A stretch of 64,000 nucleotides of DNA from Synechococcus sp. M44_DOE_062 (GTDB taxonomy: Bacteria > Cyanobacteriota > Cyanobacteriia > Thermostichales > Thermostichaceae). Position numbers and translations under genes: made by a program. The stretch is from positions 62,001 through 126,000 of the forward strand of contig DVDX01000024.1 in NCBI GenBank assembly GCA_015295985.1, in the 5' to 3' direction. The notes beneath the pieces were generated by a model that had not been told where the DNA came from, did not search any database, and was given only the letters and a program-made list of their open reading frames with translations. The stretch's first letter is position 1, and each line of letters begins with the position of its first letter. Shown here one piece after another: positions 17,611-26,733 of this stretch.

Positions 17611-18011
17611 AAATAAACATTAAGACATTAAGCAACTCTCTGCCCACGTGTAGGGCTGCCTCTAATCGCCGATTGACTGCTCACTTTGCTGAACGGTTCT
17701 GCACACCCTGAGGTACGAACGCTATGGAGCTATATCTTCCAACACCTGCTAGTATTTGGAGAGCCGGTAGGTCAGTCTGTGCTCTTGGGGTTTAAGACCG
17801 AGTTGGTGTCAAACAACAAGCGACATACCCCAAGCTTTGGGGGAATTGGCGCCTGCGGAGACTCCTCTGGCGGTGGGATAGGTCTAAAGCCTGCTGCTAA
17901 TCATGGGTTGCTGAAGCAGGAAGAAAGCAACAACACTGAACAAAAATCTGTTTTGTTGGGACTCCGTCCCGCTGGCGCGAACAGTGTTGTGTAGGTCTTT
18001 CGGAGCGGAAC
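17611..18011. pseudogene. Gap upstream of thiE, possible decayed transposase (tnpB) tail
   Basis: No intact gene. One frame ending at a TAG near 17880 reads QTTSDIPQALGELAPAETPL, which resembles the variable tails after the catalytic part of some cyanobacterial IS200/IS605 TnpB proteins; the match is from memory and weak. Closer to thiE is a strong inverted repeat (ACAACACTG near 17932 and CAGTGTTGT near 17985) enclosing a smaller GGGACTCCGTCCC hairpin, compatible with a mobile-element end or an RNA leader. No CTGAGA signature of a TPP riboswitch was found. Confidence 0.25.
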
Positions 18012-19058
18012 ATGAAACCGCAGGCCGTTGCCCGTATTCTGGATGCCAACCTCGATCGAGCTCGTGAAGGACTGCGGGTGCTAGAAGAGTGGTTTCGTTT
18101 CGGCCTGGAAGAGGGAAAGCTCTCTGCCGAATGCAAGGCCATGCGCCAAGCCCTGGCCCGCTGGCACAGCGATCCCCTGCGTTTGGCCCGCGATACCTCC
18201 GCTGATCCGGGCACCCAGATCTCCCACCCCCAAGAGGAGCAACGGCGGGATCTCCGCCATCTCTTGCAAGCCAATTGCAGCCGTGTGCAAGAAGCCCTAC
18301 GGGTGCTGGAAGAATACGGCAAGTTGGCCGAGTCCAGCCAATGGGTAGCGCCCGGCCTGGCCAAGCTGGCCAAAGACATGCGCTATCGGCTCTATGTCCT
18401 GGAAAGTGAACTGCTGGGCGGATCCCTGCGGCAGCATCTCCTGACAGCCCATCTTTACTTGGTGACCAGCCCTGTGCCCCACTGGCTAGAGGTGGTGGAA
18501 AAGTCCCTGCGGGGTGGGGTGACCCTGGTGCAATATCGCCGCAAGAACCTCCCCGATGGCGAGATGCTGCGGGATCTCAAGCAGTTGCGGCAACTGTGCA
18601 ACCGCTACCAGGCGCTGATGATCGTCAATGACCGCGTGGATTTGGCTCTGCTCAGCCAGGCAGATGGGGTACACCTGGGCCAGACGGATCTGCCGGTGGC
18701 CGAAGCCCGACAACTGCTGGGATCCCAGCGGCTCATTGGCCTGTCCACCACCAATGCTGAAGAGTTGGCCCAAGCCCTGAACAGCGACGTGGACTACATC
18801 GGCGTCGGCCCCGTTTACCCCACCCCCACCAAAGCGGAGAAACCCCCTGCCGGCCTAGAGTACGTGCGCCTGGCTGCCGAGAAAGCTCACCTGCCCTGGT
18901 TTGCCATCGGTGGCATCGATCCCCACAATCTATCCGAAGTGCGTCAAGCTGGGGCCACCCGTGTAGCCGTGGTGCGTGCTTTGATGGAAGCTGCCGATCC
19001 CACCCAGACTGCCCGCACCATGCTGGCGGAACTGCAAGAGATCCCTGCCCTATCCTGA
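18012..19058 (+). CDS. thiE: Thiamine-phosphate synthase with N-terminal extension
   Basis: Joins hydroxymethylpyrimidine diphosphate and thiazole phosphate to make thiamine phosphate. The 348 residues have two parts: an N-terminal helical domain (about 1-135, with LDANLDRAREGLRVLEEWFR and a second similar VQEALRVLEEYGK) typical of cyanobacterial ThiE, and the TIM barrel from about 145. The barrel has VTLVQYRRKN, the diphosphate site IVNDRVDLALLSQADGVHLG, and GVGPVYPTPTK with the catalytic Ser/Thr region. It is a single gene, with ycf46 100 bases downstream on the same strand. Confidence 0.93.
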   Translation: MKPQAVARILDANLDRAREGLRVLEEWFRFGLEEGKLSAECKAMRQALARWHSDPLRLARDTSADPGTQISHPQEEQRRDLRHLLQANCSRVQEALRVLEEYGKLAESSQWVAPGLAKLAKDMRYRLYVLESELLGGSLRQHLLTAHLYLVTSPVPHWLEVVEKSLRGGVTLVQYRRKNLPDGEMLRDLKQLRQLCNRYQALMIVNDRVDLALLSQADGVHLGQTDLPVAEARQLLGSQRLIGLSTTNAEELAQALNSDVDYIGVGPVYPTPTKAEKPPAGLEYVRLAAEKAHLPWFAIGGIDPHNLSEVRQAGATRVAVVRALMEAADPTQTARTMLAELQEIPALS

Positions 19059-19160
19059 AGCTCAACCGTGGGCGTTTCGCTGCTCCACTAACTGCTCCAA
19101 ATGGTTTCTGACCCAAGTAAAAGCAAAATGAGGATCAGGATGTTCTAAACTCCAGAGGCG

Positions 19161-20786
19161 ATGACAGAAGCCGCCAGAAAACCAAACTCAAACAGCAGGG
19201 ATCCTGCCCTGGTCGAGATCCCGGCGGAGCTGCAAGCAGGGCTGGTGACAGAGCTGGACTTGATGATCCGGGCCCGCTACCCCCTTATTTACTTAGTCTC
19301 CCCAGAAGAAGAGCCTGCCGATGCCCTGCTAACCCAAGTGGCCAAGCGGACAGACCCGCCGCGGCAACTGTTGTTCTGGGACTTGGTACGGGGCTGGCAG
19401 GATACAGGCGAGGATCGCGGCTCCATCATGGCGGCTCTGGGGCGGGTGTGGCGCTCTGCCCCCAACGAGGACACCCTTTTTGTGCTGCGGGATCTGCACT
19501 TTGTGTTGCGCAATGCCACCAGCGACAAAAACGCTCCCATCATCCGGGAGCTGAAAAACCTCAGCCGCGAGCTGAAGCGCACCCGCAAGATGCTGATCCT
19601 GCTCAGCCACACCCTGGAAGTGCCCAGCGACCTGGCAGAGGAGATCACCGTCCTCGACATTCCCTTGCCCAACAGCGAAGAGATCAGCCGCCTCATCCAG
19701 CTCTATGTGGCTCCAGATAAACTCAAGCTCACCCCTCTGGCCCGCGAGCAACTGGTCAAAGCTTGTCAAGGGCTGAGCCGAGAGCGTATCCGCCGCGTTT
19801 TGGCCCGCGCCTTGGCTGCCAAGCAGGAGGTCAACGAAGCCGATATCGACCTGGTGCTGGAGGAGAAAAAGCAGGCCATCCGCCAAACCGGCATCCTGGA
19901 GTTTTTCACCGCCCGCGAGACCCTCAAAAGCGTGGGGGGCCTGGATAACCTCAAGGCCTGGGTGCGGGTGCGCCAGGAAGCCTTTACGGAAGAGGCGCGT
20001 CGCTATGGCCTGCCCAACCCCAAGGGCGTACTCCTGGTCGGGATCCAGGGCACCGGCAAATCCCTATCTGCCAAGACCATCGCCAATGAGTGGCGGCTGC
20101 CTCTGCTGAGATTAGATGCTGGGCGTCTGTTTGCTGGCATCGTTGGCGAGTCGGAAAGCCGAGTGCGGCAGATGATCCAACTGGCGGAGGCGATGGCCCC
20201 CTGTGTGCTCTGGATCGACGAGATCGACAAAGCCTTTGGCAACATCACCAGCAGCGCCGATGGAGATTCCGGTACCAGCCGCCGGGTGTTTGGCAGCCTG
20301 ATTACCTGGATGCAGGAGAAAACCAGCCCTGTTTTCATTGTGGCCACCGCCAACAACGTGCCGCTGCTGCCGCCAGAGCTTTTGCGCAAGGGTCGCTTTG
20401 ACGAGATTTTCTTCTTGAACCTGCCCACCCACGCCGAGCGTAGGGAGATCTTCCGGGTGCATTTGCAGCGGTTGCGCCCCAGCCGCCTGCGGGAGTTTGA
20501 CCTAGAAGCCTTGGCAGCCGCAGCTCAGGATTTCAGTGGCGCCGAGATCGAGCAAGCCATTGTAGATGCCATGTACAACGCCTTTGGGGGCAGTGGCAGC
20601 GGCGCTCGGCGGGACTTTACCCAAGAAGATATCCTGCAGGCCATCCGCGAAACCGTACCCTTGGCCTCGATTGCCCGCGATCAAATCGAAAGCCTCAAGT
20701 GCTGGGCCGCCCAAGCCGGTGCCAGAACAGCCTCTCAAGATGCCCAAGTGCTGCAGGAAATGAAGCAGTGCTTTGCCTCTTCGTAG
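19161..20786 (+). CDS. ycf46: AAA+ ATPase Ycf46
   Basis: Cyanobacterial and red-plastid AAA+ protein. In Synechocystis it has been linked to CO2 utilisation and photosynthesis regulation (established in outline; the mechanism is unknown). The 541 residues contain a degenerate N-terminal P-loop-like domain (about 30-180) and a classical AAA domain from about 255: Walker A GIQGTGKS near 294, Walker B VLWIDEID near 349, sensor 1 region FIVATANN, arginine finger in LLRKGRFDEIFF, and a C-terminal lid ending in DFTQEDILQAI. Absence of membrane segments suggests a soluble protein. It sits downstream of thiE with a 100-base gap. Confidence 0.92.
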   Translation: MTEAARKPNSNSRDPALVEIPAELQAGLVTELDLMIRARYPLIYLVSPEEEPADALLTQVAKRTDPPRQLLFWDLVRGWQDTGEDRGSIMAALGRVWRSAPNEDTLFVLRDLHFVLRNATSDKNAPIIRELKNLSRELKRTRKMLILLSHTLEVPSDLAEEITVLDIPLPNSEEISRLIQLYVAPDKLKLTPLAREQLVKACQGLSRERIRRVLARALAAKQEVNEADIDLVLEEKKQAIRQTGILEFFTARETLKSVGGLDNLKAWVRVRQEAFTEEARRYGLPNPKGVLLVGIQGTGKSLSAKTIANEWRLPLLRLDAGRLFAGIVGESESRVRQMIQLAEAMAPCVLWIDEIDKAFGNITSSADGDSGTSRRVFGSLITWMQEKTSPVFIVATANNVPLLPPELLRKGRFDEIFFLNLPTHAERREIFRVHLQRLRPSRLREFDLEALAAAAQDFSGAEIEQAIVDAMYNAFGGSGSGARRDFTQEDILQAIRETVPLASIARDQIESLKCWAAQAGARTASQDAQVLQEMKQCFASS

Positions 20787-20908
20787 GGAGGATGTAAAGC
20801 TCTGGATTACTTGTGTTCAGCCGATTTTGTCGAGAAGTTCTCTTGATTGCTTTATTGCAGTAGTCCCCATGCTACCTTTCTCTCGGAGAGCCAAGAGGGA
20901 TCCCGGCA

Positions 20909-21151
20909 ATGGCTACTGAGCAAGTGATACTGGACATTCCTGAAGCTATTCTGCGGGGGCTGCAGAATAGTACCTATGAGCGTATTGGCGGCATCGTGCG
21001 AGAAGTTGCCTCTAAGCGAGTAGTGGCTTGGCTGAGAGAAACTGGGGCCTCAACACTCGAAACCAGTATTGGTGTAGGGATCCCTGGACTAGACCCCATT
21101 AATGTTATCAACGGAATAATTGTTAAATTCAGCTACGGCAGATCCGTCTAA
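20909..21151 (+). CDS. Hypothetical protein, likely 5' part of a frameshifted gene
   Basis: An 80-residue product starting MATEQVILDIPEAILRGLQ, with NSTYERIGGIVREVASKRVVAW and GVGIPGLDPINVINGII. The frame stops at 21151, but the frame one base back is open from 21127 and continues without a break into the next gene (LKLVDISEKLQTILGLTQF before its TTG start). A loss of one base between about 21124 and 21150 would explain both pieces as one protein of roughly 425 residues. Base composition is more AT-rich than in the flanking ycf46 and purD. Confidence 0.6.
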   Translation: MATEQVILDIPEAILRGLQNSTYERIGGIVREVASKRVVAWLRETGASTLETSIGVGIPGLDPINVINGIIVKFSYGRSV

Positions 21152-21186
21152 AGCTAGTCGATATTAGCGAAAAACTACAGACTATC

Positions 21187-22179
21187 TTGGGTCTAACTCA
21201 ATTCAACACTGCACTGGGGTTGACCAACCTAGGATTATCTGCCATTGGCTTTGCAGTTGTTATCTCTAAGCTGAACCAGATAGATTACAGAATCAAGGAT
21301 CTCCAGTCATCTATCTTAGAACTTCAAGAGAAGATAGATAGATTGTCCATTGCTAAAATTAAATCTGCAATTGACGTTGCGGAAGTAGCTTTGAGAATGT
21401 CTTCTTCAAGTAATCGGAAGCGATTGGTAGCTGAGGTCATTCAGCCCCTGATCGAAGCCGAACATTACTATCAGTCCGAGTGGGATTCTGACTGGAATAA
21501 GCGTGGCGGTATTATGGGACGGGAGTACATTCTAATTCTATCTTTAGCCTACATTACTGAGGTCAAGTGTTATCTGGAGCTTGAAGAGCATGAGATGGCT
21601 CTCAAGCGTCTAGCTGAAGCTGAAGAGACTGTAAGACCTCGTATCAAGAGTTATGTTAAGCATTTACTGACTAAGAATCCATCGGGATATCTTCATCTTG
21701 CCTGCAAAGGGGTTAATCTGTCAGATATTCTAGAGATTCTTAAGTACATAACAGGAGAGTTGGATACAGATAAGCTATTTGACCAATACTTGCGCAAATC
21801 TATTTTTAACTGTAAAGACATTGAATCTTGGATTGAAAGTATTCCAGTGGGATCTAGAAATGCTGCTCTAGCTCACATTAAACCATCTCTGGTTGGCAAG
21901 GATTGGGACTTTTGGGCTTATCTGCCTTGGAATACTTCTGCTCGCAAGGAAGCCATCTTCGAATTGTTATCTCAGACATACAAAGTCATAGAGGTTATTC
22001 ACTCCATGATTGAGTTGGATAGGAGACTAGAAGGTTACAGGTACGAGATCAGCGAAATGAGCCGTCTTGGCCTCAGCTATCAGGAATGGAAGAAACTAGT
22101 TCTGCCACCTGAGAACCTCGATAATAATTCCAACTCCAAAGTTTTGCTACTTCTGCCAGGACATGACCTTCCCACCTAG
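21187..22179 (+). CDS. Hypothetical protein, likely 3' part of the same frameshifted gene
   Basis: The 330-residue frame can only start at a TTG at 21187. It shows a hydrophobic stretch (about 8-30, GLTNLGLSAIGFAVVISKL), then a coiled coil (IDYRIKDLQSSILELQEKID) and a long helical domain with many charged residues. This order (beta-rich head, hydrophobic segment, coiled coil, helical domain) resembles an uncharacterised cyanobacterial family that I recall only by pattern. It is AT-richer than its neighbours, consistent with transfer. It could be translated separately by coupling, but no Shine-Dalgarno is visible. Confidence 0.6.
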   Translation: MGLTQFNTALGLTNLGLSAIGFAVVISKLNQIDYRIKDLQSSILELQEKIDRLSIAKIKSAIDVAEVALRMSSSSNRKRLVAEVIQPLIEAEHYYQSEWDSDWNKRGGIMGREYILILSLAYITEVKCYLELEEHEMALKRLAEAEETVRPRIKSYVKHLLTKNPSGYLHLACKGVNLSDILEILKYITGELDTDKLFDQYLRKSIFNCKDIESWIESIPVGSRNAALAHIKPSLVGKDWDFWAYLPWNTSARKEAIFELLSQTYKVIEVIHSMIELDRRLEGYRYEISEMSRLGLSYQEWKKLVLPPENLDNNSNSKVLLLLPGHDLPT

Positions 22180-22584
22180 CAGTGTCTGAGGGTGGACTGA
22201 TGCCCTTGATTTGAACTGTTGCTGGATTCTCTAGCCAGACAGATGTAAGTCTTCGCGTCAGGGCTCAACTGGAAGTGGACATAGGGATTCTGTTTTCCTC
22301 AGTTTTGAGGATGAAGAAACTCCAGCCAAACAGCCCTTGGCTCTTTCCTCGGCAATTATACTCAATTTGGCGGGCCGACATGGCTGCAACAGTTAAGTGA
22401 GCTGATGCGGGATCCCTCTCGAGGGGGGAGAGGCTCAGCTCAGCAACATCCGTGCTTAGTCAAAGCAGAGGGTTATTGTTGAGGAATCTAAAGTAAGGTT
22501 GAGCTTTTGATATTATCGTTGCCATCTTGTTACCGAAAGCGCTATCGTCTAAGCATCAAAGCTTTTTTCAAAACTGCTTTATGG
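22180..22584. other. Gap without a recognisable gene
   Basis: About 400 bases between the split hypothetical gene and the hairpin after purD. One palindromic HIP-type cluster lies near 22409 (gggatccctctcgagggggg). No tRNA, conserved RNA or credible frame was found. Confidence 0.3.
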
Positions 22585-22611
22585 GCCCTAGAGGAGCGAC
22601 CCCTCTGGGGC
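22585..22611. terminator. Strong hairpin between convergent genes
   Basis: A 10-base-pair stem (GCCCTAGAGG with CCTCTGGGGC, one G-T pair) closes a 7-base loop. A pyrimidine-rich TTCTTC follows on the plus strand but there is no long U tract, so it may act as a bidirectional terminator between the plus-strand hypothetical gene and minus-strand purD. Confidence 0.5.
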
Positions 22612-22651
22612 TTCTTCTATCCAGCTCCACCTAAGCGGGCAATGGATGGCT

Positions 22652-23947
22652 TTATGGGGTAGGCACCATTCCTCGGCGGATGGCAGGCCCCAGGGCGTGG
22701 CTGCCAATGTCGGAACGATAGTAAGCCTTGGGAAACTGCACTTGCTCCACGGCTGCGTAAGCTTGGCGCAGGGCCTCGGATAAGGTTGCCCCTTGGCCGG
22801 TGAGGCAGAGAACGCGCCCACCATCGCTCAGGAGTTGCTTGCCCGCCTGGCGGGTACCCGCGTGAAACACCAACGCCCCTGTAGCAGCAGCTGCATCCAA
22901 GCCGGAGATGGGGATCCCTCGCTGGTAGGCATCGGGATAGCCGGGGGCTGCCATCACCACGCAGGCAGCGTAGCCGGGCTTCCACTTGAGCTGGATTTGG
23001 GCCAGCCGACCCTCGATGCAGGCCAGCAGGACCTCGTCGAGAGGGTTTTCCAGCAAGGGCAGGATGACTTGAGCCTCGGGATCCCCAAAGCGGCAGTTGT
23101 ACTCCAACACGTAGGGGTCCCCAGCGGGCGTGATCATCAAACCGGCATAGATCACCCCCTGGTAGCGGATGCCCCGCCGTTGCAAAGCCTCCAGAGTGGG
23201 ATCCAGGATCTGGGTCTGAATGCGGGCCAACAGTTCTGAAGTTACCAGGTGATCGGCAGGGGCATGAGCTCCCATGCCACCGGTGTTGGGGCCGGTATCG
23301 CCCTCGCCAAGGCGCTTGTAGTCCTGGGCAGGTAGCAGCGGCACACAGATCTGGCCATCGGTCAGGGCCAGCACCGACACCTCTTGGCCGGGGATAAACT
23401 CCTCAATGAGCACCTGCTCGCCTGGCTTGGCCAGGGCAGCCTCCAGAGCTTGCACGGCTTCTTCCCGATTTTGGGCAACGGTTACTCCCTTGCCAGCAGC
23501 CAGCCCGTCCTTCTTAATCACCACGGGAAAGCTGCGGGAATTCAGGTAGGCCAAAGCCTCTGACAAGCTGGCAAAGCCGGCAGCGCGAGCGGTCGGGATC
23601 CCGGCCTCCTGCATCAGTTGCTTGGCCCAGAGCTTGCTACCTTCCAACTGGGCGGCCACGCGATTGGGCCCGAAAATGGGCAGGCCCTCGGCTTGAAAGG
23701 CGTCCACAATCCCCTGCACCAAGGGCAGCTCTGGCCCCACCACCGTCAGGCGGATCCCTTGTACAGTAGCAAACCGCACCAGCCCTTCAATGTCGGTGGC
23801 CGCCAAAGCCACGGATTGACAGCGGGGCATCTTCTGCATGCCGCCGTTGCCGGGGGCACAGTAGACCCGAGTAATCTGGGGAGACTGCAACAGCTTCCAG
23901 GCCAGGGCGTGTTCTCGCCCCCCAGATCCGATGACCAGAGCCTGCAT
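22652..23947 (-). CDS. purD: Phosphoribosylamine-glycine ligase
   Basis: Second step of purine synthesis: ATP-dependent joining of glycine to 5-phosphoribosylamine. The 431 residues are full length. They begin MQALVIGSGGREHALAWKL (N-domain nucleotide fold), followed by GPELPLVQGIVDAF, the ATP-grasp part with VIKKDGLAAGKGVTVA and IEEFIPGQEVSVLALTDG, and the C-terminal EYNCRFGDPEAQVILPLL that carries the metal ligands. It is single on the minus strand, 102 bases downstream of the glycosyltransferase gene and perhaps co-transcribed with it. Confidence 0.96.
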   Translation of the reverse strand: MQALVIGSGGREHALAWKLLQSPQITRVYCAPGNGGMQKMPRCQSVALAATDIEGLVRFATVQGIRLTVVGPELPLVQGIVDAFQAEGLPIFGPNRVAAQLEGSKLWAKQLMQEAGIPTARAAGFASLSEALAYLNSRSFPVVIKKDGLAAGKGVTVAQNREEAVQALEAALAKPGEQVLIEEFIPGQEVSVLALTDGQICVPLLPAQDYKRLGEGDTGPNTGGMGAHAPADHLVTSELLARIQTQILDPTLEALQRRGIRYQGVIYAGLMITPAGDPYVLEYNCRFGDPEAQVILPLLENPLDEVLLACIEGRLAQIQLKWKPGYAACVVMAAPGYPDAYQRGIPISGLDAAAATGALVFHAGTRQAGKQLLSDGGRVLCLTGQGATLSEALRQAYAAVEQVQFPKAYYRSDIGSHALGPAIRRGMVPTP

Positions 23948-24049
23948 AGTGTGCTATTCCACCGTTTCTAAACCCAGCTTGCCTGTCTTCCGAACATCCC
24001 CCATTAGACCATGTTCTTGCCCCATTTCTGGGGTGTTGGCACCCTCCAG

Positions 24050-25225
24050 TCAGTGGACAGCAAGAGAACGGCCCCGCCAAGTCCAGTTGCGTCCGGTGGT
24101 GGTGCGGATGGCGGAAGCCAAGATGATGGCTGCTGTTGCCCAACCTCCCACTGCTGTTAGCCACCAGTAGTGCAGGGGCAGATGCGCCCAATGCTGAAGC
24201 AGGAGCCGGATGGTCAATTGGGCCAGGATCCCTGTCAAGCTGGCCAACAGCACCCCCAGGGATCCCGTGACCACAGCCAGGATTACCCCCAACCAGGGCA
24301 AGCTGCAGATCCCCAAGACTGTGCCCATTGCCAACACCGCCAAGACCCAGTTGCGCTCCAGGCCCAGGAACCAGTTTTTGGTCCACCCTTCCCAAAGGGC
24401 AGCCCCGTTGGCATACATGCGGCTGCGCACCCGCAACCCTCCCAGGCAAATTCGCAGGCCCAACCCCTGGGCTTTGATCCGTTGCCCCAGGGCCACATCC
24501 TCGATGACCACATCGGCCACTCCGGCGTGCCCGCCAACTTGCTCGTAGGCAGAGCGCCGAAACAGCATGAAGGGGCCAAAGGCAAAGGCTTTGGAGCTTT
24601 TGGGATCGTTCACGGCGGCAAAGTTGTAACCCACCGCCAGGATGGTCATCATGATGGGTTGCACCAGCCACTCCGCCAGGCAACCGCACAGCAATTGTGG
24701 CCCCACACTCACCAAGCCACTGCCGCTCTCCAGCAAATGTCCCAGGGCTGCTTCAATGGCGCCGGATCCCAGCCGCACGTCGCAATCCAGAAACAGCAAG
24801 TAGTCCGCTTCTATGCGGGCGACAGCTTGGGTACAGGCCCAGTTTTTGCCCACCCACGTTCGGTCTTTGGGACGGGGATCCCCTTTGAGCAGATGCAGGC
24901 GTGGATCTTGCCGTTTGGCAGCCAGGGCTTGCGCCAGATCCCAAGTAGCATCCGTGGACTCATCATCCACCAGCCACACCTGCAAAGGGGCAGAAGTGCT
25001 GTCCAGAATGCTGCTGAGGCAGCCCACCACGTTTTCGGCCTCATTGTAGGCGGGCACAATCACCGCCAGCCGCTCCATTCCAGCCGCGATTTCCCCTGCC
25101 TGTTCCGCCGGGGGATCCCTCAGCCAGGGGGAAGCCCGCAACGCTCGCCCCAGTTGCAGGGCCACCAGGGCAATCGCCAGAGCTGTTAAGGATAGAATCC
25201 CGGTCAGGATCTCTCGGGTTCCCAC
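24050..25225 (-). CDS. Membrane-anchored family 2 glycosyltransferase
   Basis: A GT2 enzyme of 391 residues: an N-terminal membrane segment (8-28), the GT-A domain from about 52 (LAVIVPAYNEAENVVGCL), the metal-binding aspartates in FLDCDVRLGSG, the acceptor-side VIEDVALGQRIKAQG, and three or four C-terminal membrane helices (about 290-375). The layout is that of carotenoid or hopanoid glycosyltransferases such as CruG of myxoxanthophyll synthesis, but the sequence alone does not fix the acceptor. The start is a GTG behind GGGAGG. It is followed by purD. Confidence 0.8.
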   Translation of the reverse strand: MGTREILTGILSLTALAIALVALQLGRALRASPWLRDPPAEQAGEIAAGMERLAVIVPAYNEAENVVGCLSSILDSTSAPLQVWLVDDESTDATWDLAQALAAKRQDPRLHLLKGDPRPKDRTWVGKNWACTQAVARIEADYLLFLDCDVRLGSGAIEAALGHLLESGSGLVSVGPQLLCGCLAEWLVQPIMMTILAVGYNFAAVNDPKSSKAFAFGPFMLFRRSAYEQVGGHAGVADVVIEDVALGQRIKAQGLGLRICLGGLRVRSRMYANGAALWEGWTKNWFLGLERNWVLAVLAMGTVLGICSLPWLGVILAVVTGSLGVLLASLTGILAQLTIRLLLQHWAHLPLHYWWLTAVGGWATAAIILASAIRTTTGRNWTWRGRSLAVH

Positions 25226-25301
25226 TCCTGCTTCCCTCCCTGCTTAGACTTGTTCGAAACGGATTCCCACCTCTGCCCTAGCTCTGGGATGGCCCAGTTT
25301 T

Positions 25302-26591
25302 CTAAGCAGACAAAACCCCCTCTACGATATCGCTATAGGGCCGGGGAAAGATCAGCCAAACCTGGCGCTGGGTTTCCACCAAGGCCCGCACCAAAGGGGA
25401 AAGATGGGCAATTTCTTCATAGCCGCGCTCGGTTTTGAGCTGGATCCCTTGGTCATAAAAGCTATAGCCCTGGACATGGGCAGAGCGGATGCCCAAGTAA
25501 CTCTCGGGATCCAGCCCATCCCGCAGCATTTTGGCCTGCACGGCAGCCACCAGGGTTTGGCGTTGTTCGTCAGATAACTGGGTAATGTTGCGGGCCTTAA
25601 ACAAATCCCGCTCCAAGTAGCGCCGCGCCAGATCCGCCAAGATGGGATCCTTCCCCGACATAGCCCAGAGGCGCATGGGGTAGCTGAAGATTACATCATC
25701 GGCAGCCAAGTAGAGGGGGAGCGGCAAGTCGAAGGGATCCCCTTTTTGGGCCGCCAGTGAAGCCCAGCACCAGGCGCTGAGGATGGGATCCAGCTCAATT
25801 TCCCCCCTTTGCAGGAGCACCTCTGCCCGCTTGAACAGCCGATCCAAGATGAAGCGGGCGCACAAGCTTTTGGGATGTTGGTACACCTGGGTGTACATGA
25901 AATAGCGCACCACCAGGTAGTGCTCGATGGCCCCCAAGCCTTTGCGAGCCGGGATGGACAGGGATCCCGTCTCCGGGTCGTAGTCCAGCACCGTCAGGAT
26001 GCGGTCCAAGTCCAGGTGGCCGTATTGGGCACCCGTGAGCAGGCTGTCCCGCATCAGGTAATCGAAGCGGTCGCAGTCCAGTTGGCTGGAGATGAGCTGC
26101 CCCACCAGCGGCAGGGGAAACTGCTTTTGCAACACCTGCTGCATCTGGGCCGGCAGTTGCGGGTCAAACTCCGCCAGCAGCGTCCTCACCTGGGGATCCT
26201 CCTGGAGAATGCGGGCCGTCCAAACCTCGTGCCGGCAGCCGAAGATCTCTTCTCCGGCATGGCTAAAAGGGGCATGGCCAATGTCGTGCAGCAGAGCCGA
26301 GGCCAGGGTTACCGCCCGATAGGGACGCAGCTCTGGGTGGCGATGGGCCAATTTGTCGAACAGCCGCCGCGTTACCTGCAGCACCCCCACCGAATGGGTA
26401 AAGCGGGATCCCTCCGCCCCGTGGAAGGTAAAAAAGGCCGTGTCCAACTGGCGGATGCGGCGCAGCCGCTGAAAGGCCGGTGTATCGATCAAGCGAATGA
26501 GCAGAGCCTCAACTGCGTCCCCTCCATTCAGGCTGATGGCGCCATGCAGGGGATCGTGGTAGGTGCGGGACTTGCAAAACCGCAGCGGCAT
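25302..26591 (-). CDS. HD-domain phosphohydrolase (SAMHD1/dGTPase-like)
   Basis: A 429-residue HD-superfamily hydrolase. It starts KSRTYHDPLHGAISL, then shows the substrate-side RLRRIRQLDTAFFTFHGAEG, a first His in RFTHSVGVLQVT, and the catalytic HD pair in ALLHDIGHAPFSHAGE with a distal Asp in SSQLDCDRFDYLMRDSLL. That order of motifs is shared by deoxynucleotide triphosphohydrolases and the related YdhJ/SAMHD1 group. The actual substrate is not known. No operon partner: the gene upstream is divergent and the one downstream is about 75 bases away. Confidence 0.85.
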   Translation of the reverse strand: MPLRFCKSRTYHDPLHGAISLNGGDAVEALLIRLIDTPAFQRLRRIRQLDTAFFTFHGAEGSRFTHSVGVLQVTRRLFDKLAHRHPELRPYRAVTLASALLHDIGHAPFSHAGEEIFGCRHEVWTARILQEDPQVRTLLAEFDPQLPAQMQQVLQKQFPLPLVGQLISSQLDCDRFDYLMRDSLLTGAQYGHLDLDRILTVLDYDPETGSLSIPARKGLGAIEHYLVVRYFMYTQVYQHPKSLCARFILDRLFKRAEVLLQRGEIELDPILSAWCWASLAAQKGDPFDLPLPLYLAADDVIFSYPMRLWAMSGKDPILADLARRYLERDLFKARNITQLSDEQRQTLVAAVQAKMLRDGLDPESYLGIRSAHVQGYSFYDQGIQLKTERGYEEIAHLSPLVRALVETQRQVWLIFPRPYSDIVEGVLSA

Positions 26592-26733
26592 ACTCCCACC
26601 ATACCTCGCCGATTTTGGGATCCTTGGTTAGCCTGTCTGGGGGTGCTCTCCACCTCACCCGATCCATGCCCAGTTTCTTCAGGAGCCAAGGTACCCCTTG
26701 GAGCCCACTTTTGCATTCCTCTCCCTGCAAAAG

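Noticed and set aside
17900-18011. TPP riboswitch before thiE
   Set aside because: The conserved CTGAGA and related core elements are not present; the hairpins seen have another layout.
21118-21151. Programmed -1 frameshift joining the two hypothetical frames
   Set aside because: No X-XXY-YYZ slippery heptamer is in register; a one-base deletion explains the sequence better.
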